From Ferrovibrio xuzhouensis (GTDB lineage: Bacteria; Pseudomonadota; Alphaproteobacteria; Ferrovibrionales; Ferrovibrionaceae), in assembly GCF_042648965.1 (NCBI RefSeq), contig NZ_JBHRYJ010000001.1, positions 1,674,001 to 1,738,000 on the forward strand: a DNA stretch of 64,000 bases, in the 5' to 3' direction. The stretch's first letter is position 1, and every line of letters begins with the position of its first letter. A program made the position numbers and the translations under genes. The notes below the pieces were generated by a model. That model was given only the letters and a program-made list of their open reading frames with translations. It searched no databases and was not told where the DNA came from. Of this stretch, positions 19,201 to 25,702 are shown in pieces.

Positions 19201-19470
19201 CATGATGCCGTTGGCCGTCGAATAGGACGACATGTACAGCATGTTCTCGACGCCGTTGATTTCCTGCTCGATCGGCGTCGCCACCGTGCGCGCCACGGTC
19301 TCGGCATCGGCGCCCGGATAGTTGGTGGTGACGTTGATCTGCGGCGGCGCGATCTCGGGATATTCGCTGACCGGCAGCTGGAAGAAGGCGATGATGCCGA
19401 TGATCACGATCACGATCGACACCACGGAGGCGAAGATCGGCCGGTCGACGAAGAAATGTCCGAATTTCAT
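16267..19470 (-). CDS. RND efflux permease (MexF/AcrB type)
   Basis: A 1067-residue hydrophobe/amphiphile efflux pump subunit, driven by proton import. It starts FFVDRPIFASVVSIVIVIIG. The TM4 proton-relay Asp pair is in GIVVDDAIVVVEN (near residue 405), with a matching Lys in the second half (LAAKNAILIVEFA). The two large periplasmic loops are present with motifs such as PEIAPPQI and IPGFDGST. Length is that of the family. Closest resemblance is to MexF/OqxB-type pumps. It is preceded at 73 bp by its adaptor. No regulator or outer-membrane channel is adjacent, so it likely uses a shared TolC-type channel. Confidence 0.95.
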   Translation of the reverse strand: MKFGHFFVDRPIFASVVSIVIVIIGIIAFFQLPVSEYPEIAPPQINVTTNYPGADAETVARTVATPIEQEINGVENMLYMSSYSTANGIMQLTVTFKPGTNLDTAQVQVQNRVAIAEPRLPEEVRRQGITTTKQAGDFLMVVHLLSPDKRYSELYIANYMNLRIREQLLRLDGVGNVTVFGGSEYAMRIWLDPARLSSYGLAASDVVAALQAQNIQVSGGTLGSQPAPVDTPLQAIVTTQGRFGADPRQFRNVIVKSGTDGRLVRLEDVARVELGGKDYNSRSYLDGQTAVAMGVFQRPGTNALETSEQVMAKMEELKKDFPPGLEYTIIYNPTEFISESLHEVYKTLVEAIILVALVVLIFLQNWRAAVIPILAIPVSLIGTFFVMSAFGFNLNVLTLFGLVLAIGIVVDDAIVVVENIERNIALGMSPRDAAHETMDEVGRAVVAIAVVLSAVFIPTAFIPGITGQFYKQFALTIAVATIISAFNSLTLSPALGAILLKRHEKGEHHKPRFVLFRVVQRGADIFNTGFDRLSGGYARSVGGVVRRRFFMLGFYALLVAATVWIFGAMPKGFIPPLDRGYAIVVMKLPDGATLDRTDQVVQKATRIAQSIPGVAHVVAIPGFDGSTFTNSSNSGVMFTTFKPFEERLAKGETATAIIGQMIGRLQSIEEAFVIAVPPPSVPGIGNGGGFKMMLQNRNSDDVRPLLAAAYQMMGKAQQTPGVTGVFTTFSAASPQIFLNIDRTKAEKLNVPISNIFSVLQVNLGSAYVNDFNAFGRVFQVRAQADAKDRLNKEDILQLKVQSATGALVPLGSLVQIRETAGPDLVQRYNMYVSVPLQGNTPPGVSTGQSLDAMEGLARNTLEPGQGFEWTEIALQERLTGNTALYIFALSIVFVFLALSAQYESWVLPMAIMLIVPISMLFALGGVWASGIDNNILVQIGLVVLIGLAAKNAILIVEFARQIEAEGRDMVDAVIEACRLRLRPILMTAFAFILGVLPLVVSTGAGAEMRRALGTAVFSGMIGVTLIGLFLTPVFYVVLRKLSRRGPPVEDPTPAPHLPPSLPGQPGE

Positions 19471-19543
19471 GACTGTGCCCCCTGCGGCATAAGCTGATGC
19501 GGCGACGGTTTAGGCAACCGCCGCCGCCGGGTCGCTGGTGCGT

Positions 19544-20764
19544 TTACTGCTTTTTCGGCTCGGCCGGCTTCTGGCCCTGCTGCTGGGCGGCCAGAGCCAT
19601 CAGGCCCGGCCATTCCGGCGGCAGCGTGATCATCTGCGGCGTGACGTGGCCGCCGGCCAGACGCACGCGCTGCAGGCCGTTGATCACCACGGTCTCGTCG
19701 CCCTTCAGGCCGGTGCGGATGATGCGGTAGCGGTCGGTGCGCGAACCCAGCGTCACCGGGCGCTGCTGCGCCACGCCGTCGGCGCCGACGACATAGACGT
19801 AGCGGCGGTCGAGATCAGCGAGGATCGCCTCGTCGGGCACCAGCACGGCCTGGTATTCCGGGCTGCCCGGCACGGCGATGCGGCCGAACAGGCCCGGCGT
19901 CAGGAACAGGTCCTTGTTGGGCAGCACGGCGCGCAGGCGCATGGTGCCGGTGGCGGCATCGAGCCGGTTGTCGCTGAAGTCGAGCTTGCCCTTGTGCAGG
20001 AAGTCGTCCTCGTCGGTCAGCTCAACGCCAATGTCGAGCGACTTGCCGTCGAGGCTGCTGCTGCCGCCGGACTTCATCGCCAGGCGCTGGTAAGACAGAT
20101 ACGACCGCTCGTCGATGTCGAAATAGAAATAGATCGGGTCGAGCTGCACGATGGTGGTCAGCAGCGTGCTGTTCTCGTTCACCAGGTTGCCCTCGGTGAC
20201 CAGCTTGCGCGAGATGCGCCCCGAGATCGGTGCGCGGATGTCGGTATAGGCCAGATTGAGACGCGCGGTCTCGATCGCAGCACGAGCGCCGGCGATATCG
20301 GCCTGGGCCTGCTCGAAGGCCTGGCGCTTCTGCTCGAGGTCACGCTCGGCGGCAGCGCCGGTCCGGGTCAGCCGCGTGTAGCGCTCGTAATCCGACTTGG
20401 CGAAATTATACTGGGTCTGCAGCGCGCCGAGGCTGGCCTGCGCCTGGTTGAGCGCCGCCTGGTAGGGCCGCGGATCGATCACGAAAAGCGGGTCGCCCTT
20501 CTTGACGATGGCGCCATCGGTGAACAGCACGCTTTCCAGATAGCCGTTGACGCGGGCGCGGATATCCACCGCAGCCACGGCATCGAAACGGCCGGTATAT
20601 TCATCCATCTCGACAATCGGCTTGACCAGCGGCTTGGCGACGGTCACCGGCGGCGGGCCGCCCTGCGCCCGGGCCGCAGGGGCCTGGGCCATGGTGGCGG
20701 CCGTCAGTGTCAGCAGTGCAACGGCGGCGGTACGGCCGGTGCGGAACACGGAACTCAAAGACAT
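19544..20764 (-). CDS. RND efflux membrane-fusion protein (MexE/AcrA type)
   Basis: A 406-residue periplasmic adaptor. It has a signal peptide of about 33 residues ending ARA-QGG without a lipobox cysteine. EYTGRFDAVAAVDIRARVNGYL is the first lipoyl half (about 55-76). A coiled-coil hairpin covers about 95-165 and TDIRAPISGRISRKLVTEGNLV the second half. The open frame extends upstream, but the ATG at 20764 starts the signal peptide. Together with the permease it forms a two-gene drug-efflux operon ending at the terminator at 16209-16242. Confidence 0.93.
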   Translation of the reverse strand: MSLSSVFRTGRTAAVALLTLTAATMAQAPAARAQGGPPPVTVAKPLVKPIVEMDEYTGRFDAVAAVDIRARVNGYLESVLFTDGAIVKKGDPLFVIDPRPYQAALNQAQASLGALQTQYNFAKSDYERYTRLTRTGAAAERDLEQKRQAFEQAQADIAGARAAIETARLNLAYTDIRAPISGRISRKLVTEGNLVNENSTLLTTIVQLDPIYFYFDIDERSYLSYQRLAMKSGGSSSLDGKSLDIGVELTDEDDFLHKGKLDFSDNRLDAATGTMRLRAVLPNKDLFLTPGLFGRIAVPGSPEYQAVLVPDEAILADLDRRYVYVVGADGVAQQRPVTLGSRTDRYRIIRTGLKGDETVVINGLQRVRLAGGHVTPQMITLPPEWPGLMALAAQQQGQKPAEPKKQ

Positions 20765-21217
20765 TGGATAAACCCCCGCTGTTTTTTGCATGCGCGAAGA
20801 AGTAAATGCGCAGGACGGTATCGACAAGCTAAAGACGTGTGACTGACAACACGAAACCCTGACCTTGCGGCAATGCGGATCGCGCCACGCACGGCCAGCC
20901 GATAACTGCCTGTTTGATCTGCTTGTGCCGGGTGGCCGCCTCCCGGGTCCCGGACAAGTCTGGTGCCGGCGGAATCTAGTGCAGGTAACTTTCTTGCGCC
21001 TTAAAAATATTGTCCGGCGACATTCGTGAAAAAGGGCGTCGCACCAAAATTCCGCGCCTGCGGCAGATATCACAAGGCTGAATTGGTACACAACGGGAAC
21101 ATACTCCTAGCACCGGGGCTCAGGACAAGTCTTTTGTCCTGTCCGGCCGGTGTTCCGGATGCTATGAGGCGAAAACCGTCCCGCCTGCCGGAATCCACCA
21201 GAAATGATCCAGCGCCC
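20765..21217. other. Divergent non-coding region between RND operon and EamA gene
   Basis: About 450 bp without a convincing gene. It holds two identical 10-mers GGACAAGTCT (20952-20961 and 21123-21132). A perfect hairpin CAGGACAA (21121-21128) / TTGTCCTG (21134-21141) overlaps the second copy. An AT-rich stretch lies at 21001-21010. These are candidate operator elements for one or both divergent genes. Confidence 0.5.
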
Positions 21218-22117
21218 ATGATTCAACGTAATGCCCTCGATCGCACCGCTGTCGTCATCCTGCTGCTGTGCTGTGCCTGCTGGGGTCTCAGCCAGATCGC
21301 CATCAAGATCGCCAATGCCGGCATCAGCCCGGTGCTGCAGGCCGGCCTGCGTTCGATCGGCGCGGCCGTGCTGCTGCTGGCCTGGTGCCGGATGCACCGC
21401 ATTCCGCTGTTCGGCCGCGACGGCACGCTGTGGTGGGGCATCGCCGCCGGGCTGCTGTTCGCGCTGGAATTCCTGCTGGTCTACTGGGGGCTCAGCTACA
21501 CGACGGCCTCGCGCGGCGTGGTCTTCGTCTATACCTCGCCCTTCGTGGTGGCGCTCGGCGCCCATGCCTTTGTCGCAAACGACCGGCTGACGCGGCTGCG
21601 GCTGCTGGGGCTCTGCGCCGCCTTTGCCGGGCTGCTGCTGGCCTTCGCCGACAGCCTGCGGCTGCCGTCGCGCATCGAACTGGTGGGGGATGTGATGTGT
21701 TTCGCCGGCGCCATCGCCTGGGGCGCCACCACGGTGCTGATCAAGGCCTCGCCGCTGGCGCGCTGCCGGCCCGAGAAGACGCTGTTCTACCAGCTTGGAG
21801 TTTCCGCCATCGTGCTGCCGGCGGCGGCGCGGCTGCTGTTCGGCGAGCCATTCGCCCTGGTGCCGACCGCGCCGGTGCTGCTGGCGCTCGGCTACCAGAT
21901 CGTGCTGGTCGCCTTTGTCAGCTATGCCACCTGGTTCTGGCTGGTGGCGCATTATCCGGCCTCGCGCCTGTCGGCCTTCTCGTTTCTCACGCCGGTGTTC
22001 GGCGTCGTCTTCGGTGCGCTGCTGCTGCAGGAGACGGTGACGCCGCTGCTGATCGCGGCGGTGGCGCTGATCTGCGCCGGCATTTATCTGGTCAACCGTC
22101 CGGCCCGGCAGGCCTAG
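21218..22117 (+). CDS. EamA/DMT-family exporter, copy 1
   Basis: A 299-residue inner-membrane protein with ten predicted hydrophobic segments in two EamA repeats. The first repeat starts VVILLLCCACWGLSQIAIK with the family W-G motif; the second begins near LVGDVMCFAGAIAWGATTVLIK. DMT members export amino acids or other small metabolites; the substrate is unknown. The ATG at 21218 is chosen because it directly precedes the first membrane helix, though an upstream in-frame ATG exists at 21164. It is divergent from the RND operon. Confidence 0.88.
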   Translation: MIQRNALDRTAVVILLLCCACWGLSQIAIKIANAGISPVLQAGLRSIGAAVLLLAWCRMHRIPLFGRDGTLWWGIAAGLLFALEFLLVYWGLSYTTASRGVVFVYTSPFVVALGAHAFVANDRLTRLRLLGLCAAFAGLLLAFADSLRLPSRIELVGDVMCFAGAIAWGATTVLIKASPLARCRPEKTLFYQLGVSAIVLPAAARLLFGEPFALVPTAPVLLALGYQIVLVAFVSYATWFWLVAHYPASRLSAFSFLTPVFGVVFGALLLQETVTPLLIAAVALICAGIYLVNRPARQA

Positions 22118-22161
22118 GCGCCGCCGGGCCGGCAGGTACAGCCTGGCTTATGCAGCCATGT

Positions 22162-22350
22162 TTACGCTGCTTGGGCGATGTCGGAAAAGCTTTTCAGGAA
22201 CAGCTTGGCATCGCCGGGTTCGACGAAGTCGACCACCATCTGGCTGCCATCGGAATCGACCGCGGCCTTGCCGGCAGAGAAATTCTGCAGATGCAGGCGG
22301 ATCGAAATGCGGGTGTCTTCCGACATCGGTTCACGGACAAAAATACGCAT
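22162..22350 (-). CDS. Small protein of unknown function (62 aa)
   Basis: A 62-residue soluble protein with a basic N-terminus (MRIFVREP) and a strand-like middle (TRISIRLHLQNF). The C-terminal half is acidic then helical (MVVDFVEPGDAKLFLKSF). A strong TAAGGAG ribosome binding site lies 11 bp before the ATG. It sits 48 bp downstream of another small gene on the same strand, so they probably form a mini-operon. I recognise no family. Its compact fold pattern and ribosome binding site argue against chance. Confidence 0.6.
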   Translation of the reverse strand: MRIFVREPMSEDTRISIRLHLQNFSAGKAAVDSDGSQMVVDFVEPGDAKLFLKSFSDIAQAA

Positions 22351-22398
22351 GGGACGATGATCTCCTTATGTTGGGTGGACGGATCGCCGCGGGCTGCC

Positions 22399-22542
22399 TC
22401 AGACGGCTTCGTCCGCGGTGTCCGTCGCCGTATCGTCGGGGGCGATGCGTTCGCCGACCGGCAGCGGGCCGCTGCCGTAGACATTGACCATATCGTCGGT
22501 CTCGGCAGGCGATGTCTCGGTCTTCCGGGGGGTCTGCGACAT
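22399..22542 (-). CDS. Very small acidic protein (47 aa)
   Basis: A 47-codon gene running from the ATG at 22542 to the TGA at 22399. An ideal AAGGAG ribosome binding site lies 7 bp upstream. The product starts MSQTPRKTE and becomes strongly acidic and disordered, with a central MVNVYGSGPLPVGERI and a C-terminus rich in Asp, Thr and Glu. It precedes the 62-residue gene on the same strand. No family is recognised. The order (acidic disordered protein, then small compact protein) is an unexplained pair. Confidence 0.55.
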   Translation of the reverse strand: MSQTPRKTETSPAETDDMVNVYGSGPLPVGERIAPDDTATDTADEAV

Positions 22543-22879
22543 GGTCGTCTCCTTGGCAAAAGGGTCGGCAACGGCATCGCCGGTGCGGCGATGCGACGAA
22601 CCGCCGCTTCAACGGCGGCGGCATGAACAGCCTGGACTCAGAGCAGATGCGCACTGGGCGGATGGGCCACTGGGCGGATAGGCACTGGGCTGCTGGCGAC
22701 AGGACCGGTTGATCCGGTCTCAGGTGCATTGCCGGGACAAACATCCGCTGCAAAAAGCCAGGGTGGCGGGCAGCAGAACCGGCGATGCGGGCCGCGGGCG
22801 GGAAGAACCGCAGGCGGCACTGCGCCTGATATAGCGGATCAGGCCGCGAAAAGACAGGAAAAACTGATTTCCTGTTGTA
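22543..22879. other. Non-coding region with hemJ terminator and short tandem repeat
   Basis: Between the small genes and hemJ. A dyad ACAGGAAA (22854-22861) / TTTCCTGT (22868-22875) with a 6-nt loop lies 5 bp past the hemJ stop. On the minus strand it is followed by CTTTTC, so it is a plausible weak terminator. At 22651-22692 a GCACTGGGCGGAT unit is repeated two and a half times with about 16-bp spacing. Nothing else is evident. Confidence 0.5.
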
Positions 22880-23320
22880 TCAGAAGGGCTTGAGGACGAC
22901 GAGGAGAACGATGCCGATCATCAGCACGGTCGGCACCTCGTTGACATAGCGATAGAAGCGCTGGCTGTGGATGTTGCGGTCCTCGGCAAAGGCACGGCGC
23001 CAGCGCGACAGCAGCGCATGGGTGATCTGCATCAGGATCACCAGCGTCAGTTTGCCATGCAGCCAGCCCTGGCTCCACCAGTTGCCCTCGATGGCGATGC
23101 AGATGCCGAAAATCCAGGTGGCGATCATCGCCGGATTGATGATGCCGCGCAGCAGACGGCGCTCCATCACCTTCAGGGTTTCGGACAGCTCCGATCCCGG
23201 TGCGGCAGCGGCGTGATAGACATACAGCCGCGGCAGATACAGCATGCCCGCCATCCAGCCGATGACGGAAATGATGTGCAGGGCCTTCAGCAGATCGTAG
23301 GGCAGCCAGTCAGGAAACAT
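22880..23320 (-). CDS. hemJ: Protoporphyrinogen oxidase HemJ
   Basis: A 146-residue inner-membrane protein with four hydrophobic segments, the length of the HemJ family. It oxidises protoporphyrinogen IX to protoporphyrin IX, the penultimate heme step. Conserved features are KALHIISVIGWMAGMLYLPRLYVYH (His15, Arg31, His36; His15 is a heme-ligand candidate) and GWLHGKLTLV. It follows hemH by 16 bp on the same strand, so the last two heme enzymes are made together. Confidence 0.93.
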   Translation of the reverse strand: MFPDWLPYDLLKALHIISVIGWMAGMLYLPRLYVYHAAAAPGSELSETLKVMERRLLRGIINPAMIATWIFGICIAIEGNWWSQGWLHGKLTLVILMQITHALLSRWRRAFAEDRNIHSQRFYRYVNEVPTVLMIGIVLLVVLKPF

Positions 23321-23336
23321 GCCGCTGTCTTAACCC

Positions 23337-24380
23337 CTAGCCGGCACAGGCGCAACGGCGCCAGGCATTGCCGCAGGGTCGCGGGCCGCTGCCGCAGCGC
23401 GGTTTACCGTCGAAGGCCCCGGCATGCTTCACCAGCCGCGCCAGCCCGCTGATGAATTCCGGCGCGCTGCCCACCGTGGGCACGCGGATATAGGCGGCGG
23501 CACCATTGTGCTGCGCCAGTTCGGCATATTCGATGTCGAGTTCGACCAGGGTCTCGGAATGCTCCGACACGAAGGCCACCGGCACCACGACGATGCGGCA
23601 GCCGTCGAGCGCGGCCTGGGCGATCTCGGCGTCGGTCCCCGGACCGATCCATTCCAGCGGCCCGACCCGGCTCTGAAAGCAGATGCGGCTGTCGATCTCG
23701 GGCCGGCCGAGCAGCCGCAGCATGGCGGCGACGCTGCGTTCGACCTGCATCTGATACGGGTCGCCGTCGGTCACCACCTTCTTCGGCAGGCCATGGGCCG
23801 AGAAGAGAATGCGGATCGGTGCGGTGGCCGGGCCCTGCGTTTCCGCCTGTGCCAGCGCCGCGCGCAGCAGGTCGACCTGCGCGGCGACGAAACCGCCCTC
23901 GTCGGCATAACAGCCGATCGCCGCGGTCGGCAGGTTCATGCCGGCCTTGGCTGCGGCGCGGTGCCAGTCGGTCAGCGACGATCCCGTGGTGGTGGTCGAG
24001 AACTGCGGATAGAGCGGCAGCAGCACGATGCGCTCCGCCCCCCAGTCGCGCACGGCTTTCGCCGTTTCATCGGCAAAGGGATGCCAGTAGCGCATGGCGA
24101 TGAACACGCGGTAATCGTCGGACCCGAGCGCCACCTTCAAGGCGGCCGCCTGCGCCTCGGTCTGCGGCAGGATCGGCGAACGGCCGCCCATCTTGTCGTA
24201 GATGCCGGCGGCTACCGGCGCGCGGCGCGACGAAATCAGTTTCGCCACCAGCCAGCGCAGCGGGTTGGGCAGGCGGATGATCGCCGGGTCGCTGAACAGG
24301 TTGAACAGGAAAGGTTCCACGGCCTGCGGGCTGTCGGGCCCTCCGAGGTTGAACAGGATGACGGCGGTTTTATGGGGCAT
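23337..24380 (-). CDS. hemH: Ferrochelatase with C-terminal cysteine cluster
   Basis: A 347-residue ferrochelatase, which inserts Fe2+ into protoporphyrin IX. LFNLGGPDS is at 9-17. The catalytic His196 lies in FSAHGLP and Glu276 in SEHSETLVELD. The C-terminal tail has cysteines 329, 336, 343 and 345, and Cys157 sits in AAIGCYADEGG. As I recall, Caulobacter ferrochelatase binds a [2Fe-2S] cluster through an internal Cys near 158 plus a C-terminal C-x6-C-x-C. The spacing here (336, 343, 345) is the same, so a cluster is predicted. It is in an operon with hemJ. Confidence 0.95.
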   Translation of the reverse strand: MPHKTAVILFNLGGPDSPQAVEPFLFNLFSDPAIIRLPNPLRWLVAKLISSRRAPVAAGIYDKMGGRSPILPQTEAQAAALKVALGSDDYRVFIAMRYWHPFADETAKAVRDWGAERIVLLPLYPQFSTTTTGSSLTDWHRAAAKAGMNLPTAAIGCYADEGGFVAAQVDLLRAALAQAETQGPATAPIRILFSAHGLPKKVVTDGDPYQMQVERSVAAMLRLLGRPEIDSRICFQSRVGPLEWIGPGTDAEIAQAALDGCRIVVVPVAFVSEHSETLVELDIEYAELAQHNGAAAYIRVPTVGSAPEFISGLARLVKHAGAFDGKPRCGSGPRPCGNAWRRCACAG

Positions 24381-24441
24381 CGCCGCTCAATGTAAAGCAC
24401 GGGCAGGACAGGGCAATACATGGAGGATCAGGGAAATCTTC

Positions 24442-24478
24442 CGGGATCGTCCGTGCCCTGCCGGGTTGGACGATCCCG
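24442..24478. promoter_or_regulatory. Long perfect dyad upstream of hemH
   Basis: CGGGATCGTCC (24442-24452) and GGACGATCCCG (24468-24478) form an 11-bp perfect inverted repeat with a 15-bp centre. It lies in the divergent gap between hemH and the secreted-protein gene. It has no T-run, so it is more likely an operator than a terminator. The binding protein is unknown. Confidence 0.5.
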
Positions 24479-24613
24479 TGCCCGGACTGACCTCGATCAA
24501 ATGCAGACGCGGACAATCGTGCAGTAATGAAAATATCGGCGGGATTCTATCCGTCGGGACTGCATCCGATCCATACGGCATTCGAGATGTGTTCCCCAAA
24601 ACAGGAGGTCGAG

Positions 24614-25030
24614 ATGACCAGATACGCATTACCGTTCGCCTGCCTCGCCCTGATGTTACTGGCGGCACCGATTCCGCCTGCCGCCGCCAATGATGCCCCC
24701 ATCCAGCTGGCCCAAGGTGGCGGCGGTGGCGGCGGTAGTGGTGGTGGCATGGGCCGTGGCGGTCAGGGTATGGGCCAGGGCACCGGTCGTGGTGCGACGA
24801 CGACCGACGACAGCCAGATCTATGGCCGCCAGCTGATGACCCAGGAAGAGATGAATCGCTACCGCCAGCGGATGCGCAACGCCAAGACCACCCAGGAACG
24901 CGAGCAGATCCGGACCGAAAACCACAAGCAGATGCAGGAGCGTGCCCAGCAGCGCGGCATCACCCTGCCCGACGAACCGCCGGCCAATCGGGGCTCCGGC
25001 AGCATGCGAGGCTCCGGCCAAAATCAGTAA
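24614..25030 (+). CDS. Small secreted Gly-rich / Arg-Gln-rich protein
   Basis: A 138-residue exported protein. The signal peptide (about 1-24) ends PPAAA-NDA. A poly-glycine, methionine-containing linker follows (about 34-60). A conserved helical block then reads YGRQLMTQEEMNRYRQRMR, with KTTQEREQIRTENHKQMQERA and ITLPDEPP (about 70-127). I have seen this helical block in uncharacterised periplasmic proteins of proteobacteria, but no function is known to me. The AGGAGG ribosome binding site at 24603-24608 fixes the start at 24614, not the earlier ATG at 24527. A strong terminator follows. Confidence 0.8.
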   Translation: MTRYALPFACLALMLLAAPIPPAAANDAPIQLAQGGGGGGGSGGGMGRGGQGMGQGTGRGATTTDDSQIYGRQLMTQEEMNRYRQRMRNAKTTQEREQIRTENHKQMQERAQQRGITLPDEPPANRGSGSMRGSGQNQ

Positions 25031-25061
25031 CCACGCCATACAGCCAATTTGTCGTATTGGA

Positions 25062-25092
25062 CACCAGGGTTTTAAACCCTGGTGGTTTTTTA
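25062..25092 (+). terminator. Rho-independent terminator
   Basis: A near-continuous palindrome CACCAGGGTTT (25062-25072) / AAACCCTGGTG (25074-25084) is followed by a T-run. It lies 31 bp past the stop of the secreted Gly-rich protein gene. Confidence 0.9.
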
Positions 25093-25190
25093 TTGATCCC
25101 GGGTATCGGGGCCGGCCGCCGGAAATTTGCCGTAATTGCACGCACACTGGAGCCACCACGCGCTGCGTGTGCCCAACTGACGAGGCCCAG

Positions 25191-25697
25191 ATGACCAGCA
25201 CCCGCCCCTTCGCCTCCGCTCTTGCCTTCACTATCGCCCTGTCCGTCGCCCTGCCGGCTTTCGCCGATCCACCGCCTGGCAAGGGCCGTGGCCACGAGGA
25301 TTACCGCCGCGACGAGCATCGCGAATCGCACGAGCGTGGTCCGGAGCATGACCCCGATCGCGGCTCCTCGGTCAACATCAACATCGAATTCCATGACAAC
25401 GATCGTGTCGCCGTGCGCGACTATTACGCCGATCTCGGCCGCCATGGCCATTGCCCGCCGGGCCTCGCCAAAAAGCACGACCGCTGCATGCCGCCGGGTC
25501 AGGCGAAGCGCTGGGAAATCGGCCGGCCGCTGCCGCGCGATGTCGTCTATTACAACCTGCCGCCCGAGCTGGTGATGCATCTCAGCCCGCCGCCGGCCGG
25601 CTACCGCTATGTGCGGGTATCCTCCGACATTCTGATGATCGCCGCCGGCACCGGCCTGGTGGCGGCCGCGATCCAGGATCTGGCCTACATCCAATAG
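25191..25697 (+). CDS. RcnB-family periplasmic protein
   Basis: A 168-residue protein with a signal peptide (about 1-24, ending PAFA-DPP). A charged Arg/Glu/His-rich middle follows (HEDYRRDEHRESHERG). The conserved C-terminal RcnB-like region has GRPLPRDVVYYNLPPELV, PPAGYRYVRVSSDILMIA and a terminal hydrophobic segment. RcnB proteins modulate nickel/cobalt homeostasis in enterics, but many alphaproteobacterial members lack a known role. The ATG at 25191 begins the signal peptide. It is convergent with hemE, 5 bp away. Confidence 0.8.
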   Translation: MTSTRPFASALAFTIALSVALPAFADPPPGKGRGHEDYRRDEHRESHERGPEHDPDRGSSVNINIEFHDNDRVAVRDYYADLGRHGHCPPGLAKKHDRCMPPGQAKRWEIGRPLPRDVVYYNLPPELVMHLSPPPAGYRYVRVSSDILMIAAGTGLVAAAIQDLAYIQ

Positions 25698-25702
25698 ACC
25701 GT

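Noticed and set aside
16228..19497. 1089-residue plus-strand open frame
   Set aside because: It is antisense to the RND permease, with His/Arg/Asp-rich low-complexity translation typical of a GC-rich shadow frame. The minus strand encodes a full, conserved pump.
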